IMG/VR virus record: IMGVR_UViG_3300025120_000372
Location: 1-28,841 of that record
DNA length: 28,841 bases
Strand: one strand, 5' to 3'
Source of the DNA: a virus
How positions within the stretch are numbered: the first letter of the stretch is position 1; each line of letters starts with the position of its first letter. Below are positions 1 to 5,496 of this stretch, one piece after another. A program made the translations under genes and the position numbers. Under the pieces are notes generated by a model, which saw nothing but the letters and a program-made list of their open reading frames with translations, was not told the origin of the DNA and did no database searches.

Positions 1-1
1 T

Positions 2-409
2 TCAATAACTAACCGTGATAATTAAACACGGATCTCCATACCTCTTGATTACCTTTAAATCGTACACCTGTTGGTCGTCCTCAAAAGCTACACCGTTTAA
101 GGCATCAAGCGCGATCTTTGCCACGTTATCAATGTCGGGCTTGCCTGGATTGATCTCCAGCGCCGCCGCTTGTGCTTTCTTTTTCTTTGTCCAACTCTTT
201 GGGATCTCAAACTGAGCCTTGATCAATACCTTACAAGGACATTGAATCGGATCTAACTGATTTTGAATCATCACATCAGAACCCGCAGCCGCCAGCTTCA
301 TTTCATAGTTTTTAGTTTTAGCTGGTGTATAAACCCGCCCCATCCTGGTAAACCTTGGGCGCCCCTTGCCAATCGGTTGACCTGGCAAAAAGATATGAAT
401 CTCTTTCAT
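2..409 (-). CDS. rusA: RusA-family Holliday junction resolvase
   Basis: A 135-residue protein of the RusA endodeoxyribonuclease family, which cuts four-way DNA junctions and in phages resolves recombination or replication intermediates before packaging. The N-terminus has the PxxKGRPRF strand (residues about 11-20), and the acidic core KPDIDN (residues 90-95) followed by LDALNG and EDDQ (110-113) matches the metal-binding aspartates of the family. The ATG at 409 overlaps the stop of the upstream ribbon-helix-helix gene as ATGA, so I prefer it to a TTG at 424, which would give 140 residues. The gene is complete, with its TGA at positions 4-2. It lies in a short leftward unit divergent from the recombination operon. 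Confidence 0.93.
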   Translation of the reverse strand: MKEIHIFLPGQPIGKGRPRFTRMGRVYTPAKTKNYEMKLAAAGSDVMIQNQLDPIQCPCKVLIKAQFEIPKSWTKKKKAQAAALEINPGKPDIDNVAKIALDALNGVAFEDDQQVYDLKVIKRYGDPCLIITVSY

Positions 410-648
410 ATCCGCTTTAACCAATCTTTGATATCAACCTTTTCCTCCGACTCGACTTCTTGATAAATAGCCGCTTCATCAGGTAAATTGACCACCGATT
501 GATTCAAACCCTCGTGAATAAATTCAACAGCTAAACGGCTCTGAGATATGTTTTGTTGCTTCGCTGTTATGTCTAATTGCTCTTTTAATCCCTTTGGCAA
601 TCGAACCACCAACGGCTTTTTTTCTACAGCCTTGCCTTGATACTTCAT
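406..648 (-). CDS. Small ribbon-helix-helix (CopG/Arc-like) DNA-binding protein
   Basis: An 80-residue protein. After a basic N-terminus it has a short strand of alternating residues (LVVRLPKGL, about residues 14-22) followed by two helices (KEQLDITAKQ and SQSRLAVEFIHEGL), the usual pattern of a ribbon-helix-helix domain. The C-terminal third is acidic. Such proteins usually bind operators as dimers, so it may control the adjacent divergent promoter region or its own unit; this is inference from position. I chose the ATG at 648 because AAGGA sits 7-8 bases upstream; a TTG at 672 would add eight residues without a better binding site. It is translationally coupled to rusA by a 4-base overlap. 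Confidence 0.7.
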   Translation of the reverse strand: MKYQGKAVEKKPLVVRLPKGLKEQLDITAKQQNISQSRLAVEFIHEGLNQSVVNLPDEAAIYQEVESEEKVDIKDWLKRI

Positions 649-672
649 TTTGTTTTCCTTTACTTTCAACAA

Positions 673-700
673 CTTATAACTTTTATTAATTATTTGTTAA
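673..700 (-). promoter_or_regulatory. Candidate leftward promoter for the RHH-rusA unit
   Basis: On the minus strand TTAACA (700-695) is followed after 16 bases by TATAAG (678-673), giving a predicted start near 667 and a leader of about 20 bases before the ATG at 648. The fit to sigma70 is fair, but the region is very AT-rich, so chance matches are likely. Confidence 0.4.
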
Positions 701-718
701 TTTTTATTTAAAAAGCTA

Positions 719-747
719 TTGACCTTATTGTGATATCACTTTACTAA
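719..747 (+). promoter_or_regulatory. Rightward early promoter, sigma70 type
   Basis: TTGACC (719-724) and TACTAA (742-747) are separated by exactly 17 bases, close to the bacterial sigma70 consensus. They lie about 30 bases before the first rightward gene at 781. It is the best promoter match I found in the window and would drive the whole 781-4675 operon. Confidence 0.75.
730..739. promoter_or_regulatory. Palindromic putative operator inside the early promoter
   Basis: GTGATATCAC is a perfect 10-base palindrome lying wholly in the -35/-10 spacer of the rightward promoter, where a bound dimer would block RNA polymerase. Candidate binders encoded nearby are the ribbon-helix-helix protein at 406-648 and the HTH proteins of the operon. 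The same 10-mer also occurs at 10570-10579 inside the tail fibre gene, where coding explains it. Confidence 0.5.
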
Positions 748-780
748 TTAACTTGTAACAACGCAAGAGAGGATTTTATA

Positions 781-1287
781 ATGAAACTTTTTTATGATGC
801 AAAGTGTTTTGATAGCGCCCACGTTGTCAAAGAATGGCCTTGGGGTTTTAGAATGAAAACTGAGGCAAGGTTTTGGATAGAGACTACTAAACACGGTGAT
901 CGGTTTGTTAAGCAAACTCTTAACCCCAAAAATGGCAGATGGTGCAAGCCTAAGAAAAGCACTTACGAAGCTGTTATGGTTTTGACACAAGATGATGATA
1001 ACAAGATGTCATATATCAGCATCGGTAAGTATGACTCGCAAAACTGGATGGCAGAAGCTTTAGAAATTATCGACTTTAACAAGCTTTCTGACGATCAGAA
1101 AAAACAGATCTGCACAGTTAATGCCTGGCAAAACGTTATGAAGCACGTCACCTTTCAATTACGGCCCTCTGACGATCATAGACCAGAAGCTGAGATCGAT
1201 GCAGAGCAAAGTATAATCACTCAAAAAATTACCAACGTAGCTAATGCAAAAGCAAATGAGTGCATGGCAAAAAACAATTTGATTTAA
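781..1287 (+). CDS. Hypothetical early phage protein, 168 aa
   Basis: First gene of the rightward operon, with a good Shine-Dalgarno (AGAGAGGA) about 7 bases before the ATG. I do not recognise the family. The N-terminal half is rich in aromatic and basic residues (WPWGFRMKTEARFW), the middle looks like alternating strands, and the C-terminus is helical and acidic. There is no signal peptide, membrane segment or catalytic motif that I can name. As the first gene behind the early promoter it could be a host-takeover or regulatory protein, but that rests on position only. A hairpin follows its stop codon. Confidence 0.75.
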   Translation: MKLFYDAKCFDSAHVVKEWPWGFRMKTEARFWIETTKHGDRFVKQTLNPKNGRWCKPKKSTYEAVMVLTQDDDNKMSYISIGKYDSQNWMAEALEIIDFNKLSDDQKKQICTVNAWQNVMKHVTFQLRPSDDHRPEAEIDAEQSIITQKITNVANAKANECMAKNNLI

Positions 1288-1290
1288 CAG

Positions 1291-1308
1291 TGCAGCCTAC
1301 GGGCTGCA
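1291..1308 (+). terminator. Stable stem-loop after the first early gene (possible attenuator)
   Basis: TGCAGCC / TACG / GGCTGCA forms a perfect 7-base-pair stem closed by C-G around UACG, a UNCG-type extra-stable tetraloop. It starts 3 bases after the stop codon at 1285-1287. The downstream bases are TCATTAAG, not a clear U-tract, so it may be a weak terminator, a partial attenuator or an RNA-stabilising hairpin rather than a full stop. Confidence 0.45.
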
Positions 1309-1336
1309 TCATTAAGTAAACCAAAGAGAGAGAAAC

Positions 1337-1549
1337 ATGACAAATTTTTGGGAAACAGAAAACCATGAGGTTGATTTCTACAAGGGCTTGCTTGTCATTG
1401 CAGAAATCGAAACACAAGAAAACTTTGTGGTTCAGCTTAACGACAACAACGGGCGCAACATCACACGCAAACAGTTTGCAGATTGCGTCAACTCACACGG
1501 CATAGACCGCGCTTGCGGCACATTCAAAAAACTAGCGGGAGCAAAGTAA
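1337..1549 (+). CDS. Hypothetical protein, 70 aa
   Basis: A small, probably soluble protein preceded by a purine-rich site (GAGAGAG). It has a central strand-rich part (GLLVIAEIETQENFVVQL, about residues 17-34) followed by a helical, basic C-terminus. No family was recognised. Its stop overlaps the next start by one base (TAATG), so it is coupled to the 36-residue membrane peptide downstream. Confidence 0.65.
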   Translation: MTNFWETENHEVDFYKGLLVIAEIETQENFVVQLNDNNGRNITRKQFADCVNSHGIDRACGTFKKLAGAK

Positions 1550-1659
1550 TGAAAAAGTTTTTTAAACGCCTCGAAGAAAACCCGCTTGTTGAGTTGGTGG
1601 GCATCGTTGCTTTACTAGCTGCCTTGGGTGTCTCTTTGTTTTTCGGTCAACCGATATGA
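1549..1659 (+). CDS. Small single-pass membrane peptide, 36 aa
   Basis: A short open frame beginning at the ATG that overlaps the previous stop (TAATG) and ending in an ATGA overlap with the next gene. GGGAG lies a suitable distance upstream. The peptide has a basic start (MKKFFKR), an acidic turn, and then about 19 hydrophobic residues (VGIVALLAALGVSLFF region, residues 15-33) that would span the inner membrane once. Its tight coupling on both sides supports it as a real gene. The function is unknown. Confidence 0.6.
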   Translation: MKKFFKRLEENPLVELVGIVALLAALGVSLFFGQPI

Positions 1660-1841
1660 ACGAAGTTAATCGAGCGCTGTTGATTGTAGACGATAATGCA
1701 GTTTGCAAACAATGCAAAGGCAACGGCTTCACAGCAGACTTTAACCACTTCACCGGAAAAACAGATTTTGAAGATTGTTTTTTCTGTGACAGCAGCGGCA
1801 AAGAAACAGTTTTAGTTTTTAACAAAAAGGAAACAAAATGA
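1656..1841 (+). CDS. Small zinc-ribbon protein with DnaJ-like CxxC pair, 61 aa
   Basis: It contains CKQCKGNG (C17, C20) and CFFCDSSGK (C41, C44), the CxxCxGxG...CxxCxxxG spacing of a DnaJ-type or general zinc ribbon, which suggests one structural zinc. It starts with ATGA overlap on the upstream membrane peptide and ends with ATGA overlap on the next gene, which repeats the second CxxC segment almost base for base. Phages often carry such mini zinc fingers near replication and recombination genes; the role here is unknown. Confidence 0.7.
   Translation: MNEVNRALLIVDDNAVCKQCKGNGFTADFNHFTGKTDFEDCFFCDSSGKETVLVFNKKETK
1761..1801 (+). repeat. Direct repeat copy 1 (CxxC-encoding segment)
   Basis: This 41-base segment matches 1913-1953 at 38 positions, including 31 bases with a single mismatch (1771-1801 against 1923-1953). 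It encodes TDFEDCFFCDSSGK. Both copies are read in the frame of their own gene. Confidence 0.9.
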
Positions 1842-2092
1842 CTTTAAGCAATTGGGGCCACGATGTTGACGCCCACATAACTGTAAAAATTAAAGACGTT
1901 TACGGAAATCGCACAGAATTTAAAGATTGCTTTTTCTGTGACAGCAGCGGCAAGGTCAGGCTTGTCTATCCCGTATGTGAAGACGCGCACCGCTTCGCCA
2001 AAATAGCTGGAACTAAGACGCTATCGCGCACCGTACTCTTGGCCGTAAAAGCTATGGGGTTTGACGTTAAAGTTAAAGGGGAAACATTATGA
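1838..2092 (+). CDS. Hypothetical protein sharing the CxxC segment, 84 aa
   Basis: ATGA overlap with the previous gene, and a clear AAGGA site upstream. Residues about 26-39 (TEFKDCFFCDSSGK) copy the second half of the zinc ribbon in the gene before, but the first CxxC pair is missing; only C31, C34 and an extra C47 are present. The C-terminal half (HRFAKIAGTKTLSRTVLLAVKAMGF) is helical and basic, as in a small nucleic-acid-binding domain. It may be a chimaera of an unrelated small protein with half of the neighbour's finger. Function is unknown. Confidence 0.7.
   Translation: MTLSNWGHDVDAHITVKIKDVYGNRTEFKDCFFCDSSGKVRLVYPVCEDAHRFAKIAGTKTLSRTVLLAVKAMGFDVKVKGETL
1913..1953 (+). repeat. Direct repeat copy 2 (CxxC-encoding segment)
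   Basis: Second copy of the segment at 1761-1801, offset by 152 bases, with mismatches opposite 1766, 1770 and 1778. The high identity at DNA level points to a recent duplication or gene conversion. Confidence 0.9.
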
Positions 2093-2409
2093 TTGACCAG
2101 GTAAACATAAAAAAGATGCACCACCGCAACGCCCCTGACACGGAGATTGCGGCAGCGCACAAGGTGGCCCGATCGGTTGTAGGCAGACGCCTCGAAACCT
2201 TGCAAGGACTTGCCGCTTTGGGAGGTGTAGCGGCTGGCGAACAGATAGCCCTTGCGACCGGACTGTCTTTACTTAGCATAAGACCGCGCATTTCGGAACT
2301 ATTAGAAATGAAGCTGGTTGAAGACACGTTTACAAGACACACAAACACTTACGGCAATACAGAAATAATTTGGAAACTTACGAAGAAGGGTGAAAAATAT
2401 GTACATTAA
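2089..2409 (+). CDS. Winged-helix DNA-binding protein, 106 aa
   Basis: The fold is suggested by the central region: AGEQIALATGLSLLSIRPRISELLEMKLVED (residues about 50-80) is a helix-turn-helix with a recognition helix, and the following TRHTNTYGNTEIIWKLTKKGEKY looks like the wing and final strand of a MarR/Lrp-like winged helix. The start overlaps the upstream stop (ATGA). The stop lies inside the next gene (11-base overlap). It is a plausible regulator of early genes or an initiator-like accessory protein; no specific family is assigned. Confidence 0.7.
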   Translation: MIDQVNIKKMHHRNAPDTEIAAAHKVARSVVGRRLETLQGLAALGGVAAGEQIALATGLSLLSIRPRISELLEMKLVEDTFTRHTNTYGNTEIIWKLTKKGEKYVH

Positions 2410-2884
2410 ATTTGAGGACATTCGAGAAATGGCCGACCAGATCCGGTTGCTTACGGGTGACGATCAGGACACGTTTTTAGACACGCTGGATGGCGAAACA
2501 GATGCAATGGATATTCTAGGCAAGTTAATACAAGAACGCACTGAATGTTCCATCTACGAAGCGTCAGCAAAAGAGTTAGCTGCAACATACATTGGCAGAG
2601 CAAAGCGATTGTCTGCAAAGCAAGATGCAATATCGCAAACAATGGGACAGCTTCTTGACGCAATGGATGAAAAGAAAATTCAACACGCTTTAGGAACTGT
2701 AAGTAGAACGAAAGCCAGGTGGTCAGTAAGAATTGATGATGAGGCAGAAGTTCCTTCGCAGCTTAATAAAGTAACAACAAAGCCAGACGTTGCAGCAATT
2801 AAAAGGCTAATGGACGAGGGCGAGACAGTCCCAGGCTGCTCAATCAATCCAGGCAACCCATCGATTACAGTGAGGATCAAATGA
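2399..2884 (+). CDS. Gp157-family phage protein (PF05565-like)
   Basis: About 161 residues from the ATG at 2399, which has AAGGG 8 bases upstream; a GTG at 2390 would add three residues. The pattern is that of the Siphovirus Gp157 family: a long N-terminal helical part, a coiled-coil stretch (RAKRLSAKQDAISQTMGQLLDAM), then strands ending in KVTTKPDVAAIKRLMDEGETVPG, whose KPDxxAIKxxxxxGExVPG signature is characteristic. In many phages it sits directly before a single-strand annealing or recombination gene, as here. Its biochemical role is not established; older reports link it to phage resistance in Streptococcus. ATGA overlap with the recombinase gene. Confidence 0.87.
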   Translation: MYIKFEDIREMADQIRLLTGDDQDTFLDTLDGETDAMDILGKLIQERTECSIYEASAKELAATYIGRAKRLSAKQDAISQTMGQLLDAMDEKKIQHALGTVSRTKARWSVRIDDEAEVPSQLNKVTTKPDVAAIKRLMDEGETVPGCSINPGNPSITVRIK

Positions 2885-3600
2885 GCGACCTACAAAAAGC
2901 AATGTCAGAAGTAAACGATCTGAATAGAACGCATGGAGTAACCCAGCGAGGCGGCAAAAAATACACAGAAGTATTCGTGCGCGTTGAAGCTTTCCGCAAA
3001 GCATTTGGTACAGATTATGGAATTGACACACAGATTGTTGTTGATGATGGCAAGCGCGTTGTTGTTAAAGCAGTCATTACAAACGCCGCCGGCATGACTA
3101 TCGGATCTGGAATGGCTGAAGAAATCAGGGGTGTTGGCAATGTCAATAAAACGTCAGCCCTTGAGAACGGCGAAACCAGCGCCATAGGACGCGCATTGGC
3201 TTCTTTGGGCCTACATGGTGGAACTTACGCTAGCATCAATGAGATCGATGCTGTGCCACGCAAACAGCAAGCCCAGAAAGAACAAGCCGCTGGTCCATCT
3301 ACGAAGGCGGCAGAGCCCGAAACGGTTGCATTGTTAACTCACACTGGCAAACAATTAAAAGAACTGGATCATTCAGAGTTTGCTGAAAGCCTAATTAAAA
3401 TGTTTAAAGTGTACTGCACTACGACACATGACAAAGAGGGCAATGAGGTCGAACCACGCAGACGCATGACTTTGTTACGCGAGTTAAAAGAACACAACGA
3501 AAGCTCGATTGCTTTAGTAAGTGGGCCATTAACTGAGCAGATAACAAAAGCCTACACCAAAAGCTTGCGGTCTCTGGGCGCACAGAATGGAGAAAAGTAA
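2881..3600 (+). CDS. Putative single-strand DNA annealing recombinase (Rad52/ERF type)
   Basis: A 239-residue protein. The N-terminal 120 residues carry a strand-rich core (FVRVEAFRKAFG, VVKAVITNAAG) followed by NKTSALENGETSAIGRALASLGL (about 97-119), the conserved helix seen in many phage annealing proteins of the Rad52/ERF group. A low-complexity Lys/Gln/Ala linker (about 134-155) leads to a separate helical C-terminal domain, often used to bind SSB. Such proteins anneal complementary strands in phage recombination and concatemer formation. The Gp157-like gene just upstream and RusA in the same control region support the role. The exact superfamily is uncertain without a profile search. Confidence 0.68.
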   Translation: MSDLQKAMSEVNDLNRTHGVTQRGGKKYTEVFVRVEAFRKAFGTDYGIDTQIVVDDGKRVVVKAVITNAAGMTIGSGMAEEIRGVGNVNKTSALENGETSAIGRALASLGLHGGTYASINEIDAVPRKQQAQKEQAAGPSTKAAEPETVALLTHTGKQLKELDHSEFAESLIKMFKVYCTTTHDKEGNEVEPRRRMTLLRELKEHNESSIALVSGPLTEQITKAYTKSLRSLGAQNGEK

Positions 3601-3810
3601 ATGGAAACTTGGGGAGAAATAAAAGCCAGGCAAAAAAAAGAACAGGTTGAGTTAATAAACAAAATTGCTCAAACTGAAATAACGCAAACAGAAGCAGCGA
3701 AAAAACTAGGAATATCACCACAAAATCTAAACAGTTTTATTTTAAAAAACGATATTGATTGGCCTGTTAAAAAACAGGGGAGGAGAGCAAAATGTATGGA
3801 CCAGAAGTGA
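3601..3810 (+). CDS. Small helix-turn-helix protein, 69 aa
   Basis: It begins immediately after the recombinase stop codon, with GGAG about 8 bases before the ATG. A helix-turn-helix occupies residues about 27-50 (TQTEAAKKLGISPQNLNSFILKN), resembling Psq- or XRE-type motifs, flanked by basic residues and a basic tail (KKQGRRAK). It probably binds DNA as a small regulator. It overlaps the next gene by 19 bases, and its C-terminal residues cover that gene's strong ribosome binding site. Confidence 0.68.
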   Translation: METWGEIKARQKKEQVELINKIAQTEITQTEAAKKLGISPQNLNSFILKNDIDWPVKKQGRRAKCMDQK

Positions 3811-4466
3811 GCGCAATAATTAACGGCTCTCAGCAAGGATTAACTCATAGAGAAACCGCAAATATGTTTGGGATGTCTTATTACAGAGTAAAAAAAATAT
3901 CAAAAAAACTTAAAATTGAATTTGTTTGTGCAAGGAGAAAAGCAAATGAACAGCGATTTAGAAAAAATTCTACTGAGGACAAAAAGACTTTTGAAAATAA
4001 TGACAATGAAAGCAACAAACTCCAGCCGCCCGAACCTCAAAATGGAACTGGAAGAGGTATCAGCAATGATGGAAATGATCAGCAGAAATTTGGAAAAATC
4101 AAAAAAATGATAATGGATTATGAAACAGTTTATGCCACACGTTTAATGAATTTTGAAACCAATCAGGCACGACAAAGGCTCAGGCCACCACTGCCAATAA
4201 ACTGCGATAAAATTAGAAACAGCAAAAACATAAGAATAAATCCCAGGCAAAATGCAGCTATGCAACTTAAAAGAATAATTATTATGGATCTTTTTACAAA
4301 AAACAAAAAGCTTACTTCACACGCCGTTGCTGGTTTATGTGAATTTACAACTCAATCGTCAGGTCAGATCTTAAATCTTTTGTTTCGAGAAGATAAGCTG
4401 GTAAGAGAACAAGTTTATTTCGGGCCAAATGTTAAAGACGCTGTCTACGTTTATAGCAAACCTTAA
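3792..4466 (+). CDS. Two-domain HTH protein, or fusion of two HTH genes, 224 aa
   Basis: The start has a strong site (GGGGAGGAG, 6 bases before ATG). Residues about 16-42 (LTHRETANMFGMSYYRVKKISKKLKI) form an HTH. Residues about 52-105 are polar and of low complexity and coincide with a nested frame at 3946-4110. Residues 106-224 begin at an internal in-frame ATG (4107) and end in a likely winged helix (LTSHAVAGLCEFTTQSSGQILNLLF, about 176-200). So this is either one protein with an unstructured linker, or two genes that share a frame and became fused when a stop was lost. It may also make a shorter 119-residue product from 4107. Family unknown. Confidence 0.65.
   Translation: MYGPEVSAIINGSQQGLTHRETANMFGMSYYRVKKISKKLKIEFVCARRKANEQRFRKNSTEDKKTFENNDNESNKLQPPEPQNGTGRGISNDGNDQQKFGKIKKMIMDYETVYATRLMNFETNQARQRLRPPLPINCDKIRNSKNIRINPRQNAAMQLKRIIIMDLFTKNKKLTSHAVAGLCEFTTQSSGQILNLLFREDKLVREQVYFGPNVKDAVYVYSKP
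3946..4110 (+). CDS. Nested small gene in the +1 frame, 54 aa
   Basis: Inside the 3792-4466 frame, an ATG at 3946 is preceded by AAGGAG with 8-base spacing, as good as any site in the operon. It opens a frame of 54 codons encoding an amphipathic, Leu/Met/Lys-rich helix pair (MNSDLEKILLRTKRLLKIM, ELEEVSAMMEMISRNLEK). Its TGA overlaps an ATG at 4107 in ATGA form, the coupling used throughout this phage. This product looks more protein-like than the overlapping polar stretch in the large frame. It could still be chance, as no homologue was checked. Confidence 0.5.
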   Translation: MNSDLEKILLRTKRLLKIMTMKATNSSRPNLKMELEEVSAMMEMISRNLEKSKK

Positions 4467-4675
4467 TGTATTGGGCCGTTCTTATTTTAACTTACTATGT
4501 TGAAGATCATACGATACATTCAAAAATTTACTTTAAAGATATAGCAACCTGTCACATAGCAAGTGATATCTATTACCCACTTATATCTGAGGAGTATGAA
4601 TTTTCTATGGCACGATGTAGAGAAACAGATTTATTCCACAGCGAGTTTAAACAAAGACCAAAGCTTAGACCATAA
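4466..4675 (+). CDS. Small secreted or membrane-anchored protein with two cysteines, 69 aa
   Basis: Last gene of the early operon, coupled to the previous stop by TAATG and without a clear Shine-Dalgarno. The start is hydrophobic (MYWAVLILTYYV), resembling an uncleaved signal anchor, followed by a polar part with cysteines at 29 and 51. The layout resembles the 56-residue protein at 5117-5287, also with Cys29 and a second Cys about 20 residues on. A disulfide in the periplasm is possible. Its 3' end overlaps the end of the endolysin gene on the other strand by 11 bases. Confidence 0.55.
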   Translation: MYWAVLILTYYVEDHTIHSKIYFKDIATCHIASDIYYPLISEEYEFSMARCRETDLFHSEFKQRPKLRP

Positions 4676-5120
4676 GCTCAAAGTGTGGGCCATCTATGAA
4701 TGGCCTACGCCCTTGGGTACGTCTTGTATCTATATAGCCATTCATTGCATCTTCCATCGTGCCATCGAAGTAAGCTATATTTGTTACTGTCCAGGCGGCT
4801 CCCCAACGGACGGGAACATCTATTTCCCTAGCAGACTCAGCCATTGCCGCAGCAATATCATCATATAGATTAAGCTCCCATGACGCCCTGGAACCAATGT
4901 ATGCCATGAGATCAACAGCAAGGCCATCAAGATGCTTTGACTTCATCGTTTGCGAAGCACCTTTTGCAACAAGATCCTCTTGTTCTTTTCGAGTACGCAT
5001 CCCGCAGATAACACCAAAGTCTATTTTAGATTTATGGATAGCTCCCTTTACTACAGCAGCCAGGCGTTCATCTACTCCGATCAGCCTATCTAGGCTTCGT
5101 GTTGATAATTTAAATGTCAT
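4665..5120 (-). CDS. Endolysin, M15-family zinc peptidase
   Basis: A 151-residue cell-wall peptidase related to L-alanyl-D-glutamate/D-Ala-D-Ala peptidases of the M15 group, such as the T5 endolysin. SKHLDGLAVD (residues 61-70) is the SxHxxGxAxD zinc motif with H63 and D70, and DGPHFEL (143-149) supplies the third ligand H146 and the likely catalytic D143. The H-x6-D and D-xx-H spacings match those of the T5 enzyme (His66/Asp73, Asp130/His133). There is no signal peptide, so it needs the holin for release. The ATG overlaps the upstream stop (ATGA). It is the last gene of the late operon and meets the early operon tail to tail. Confidence 0.93.
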   Translation of the reverse strand: MTFKLSTRSLDRLIGVDERLAAVVKGAIHKSKIDFGVICGMRTRKEQEDLVAKGASQTMKSKHLDGLAVDLMAYIGSRASWELNLYDDIAAAMAESAREIDVPVRWGAAWTVTNIAYFDGTMEDAMNGYIDTRRTQGRRPFIDGPHFELMV

Positions 5121-5287
5121 TTCTCTGTCCTTACGTTTAAACAGGCTACAGCAATTCCATTATGTGTTATCATAACTTCAGCGAGTTTTCTATTCTTTTC
5201 ACACTCAACGCTAGTTTCGTGCACAGCTAATTGAAAATAATCTACGGGTTGACCAGATACTAATTGAATCCAAACAAGCACCCACAT
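5117..5287 (-). CDS. Small lysis-cassette protein with N-terminal hydrophobic anchor, 56 aa
   Basis: A complete frame between the 69-residue membrane protein (TGATG overlap) and the endolysin (ATGA overlap). It starts MWVLVWIQLV, a short hydrophobic stretch like a signal anchor, then a polar domain with cysteines at positions 29 and 49. The position directly before the endolysin suits a spanin or an accessory lysis protein, but it has no lipobox and no coiled coil of Rz type, so I leave it unassigned. The same architecture appears in the early gene at 4466-4675. Confidence 0.7.
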   Translation of the reverse strand: MWVLVWIQLVSGQPVDYFQLAVHETSVECEKNRKLAEVMITHNGIAVACLNVRTEK

Positions 5288-5496
5288 CAACTAGATAACT
5301 TTTTCTTTATCCACATTACTAAGGCAAACACAGTTAACCCGTACACCGTAGCAACACCAATATCTAAAAGATGTTCACGCATATGGTAGATAAATTCAAT
5401 GCCAGCCTCAACATCACTGCCGCCACCCATGCCAATGTTAATTGTTTTAGTTCCTATCGAGCCGACCGTCTGGCTCATTTCAATATCACTGTCCAT
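5287..5496 (-). CDS. Single-TM lysis-cassette protein, 69 aa
   Basis: The N-terminus is polar and glycine-rich (NIGMGGGSD, about 21-29), followed by an amphipathic helix and a C-terminal transmembrane segment (about 46-63, IGVATVYGLTVFALVMWI) ending in KKKLSS. The gene overlaps the holin by TAATG and the 56-residue gene by TGATG. Candidate roles are a second holin, an antiholin or a spanin-like partner. The glycine-rich N-terminus with a tail-anchored helix is not typical of any of these that I know. Confidence 0.72.
   Translation of the reverse strand: MDSDIEMSQTVGSIGTKTINIGMGGGSDVEAGIEFIYHMREHLLDIGVATVYGLTVFALVMWIKKKLSS

Noticed and set aside
4688-4705. Inverted repeat GGCCAT-6-ATGGCC as a terminator for the early operon
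   Set aside because: It lies inside the endolysin coding sequence, has a short stem and no U-tract on either strand.
4563-4868. Plus-strand frame of 101 codons spanning the end of the early operon and the endolysin
   Set aside because: It overlaps the zinc-motif-bearing end of the endolysin and another early frame, and lacks a ribosome site.
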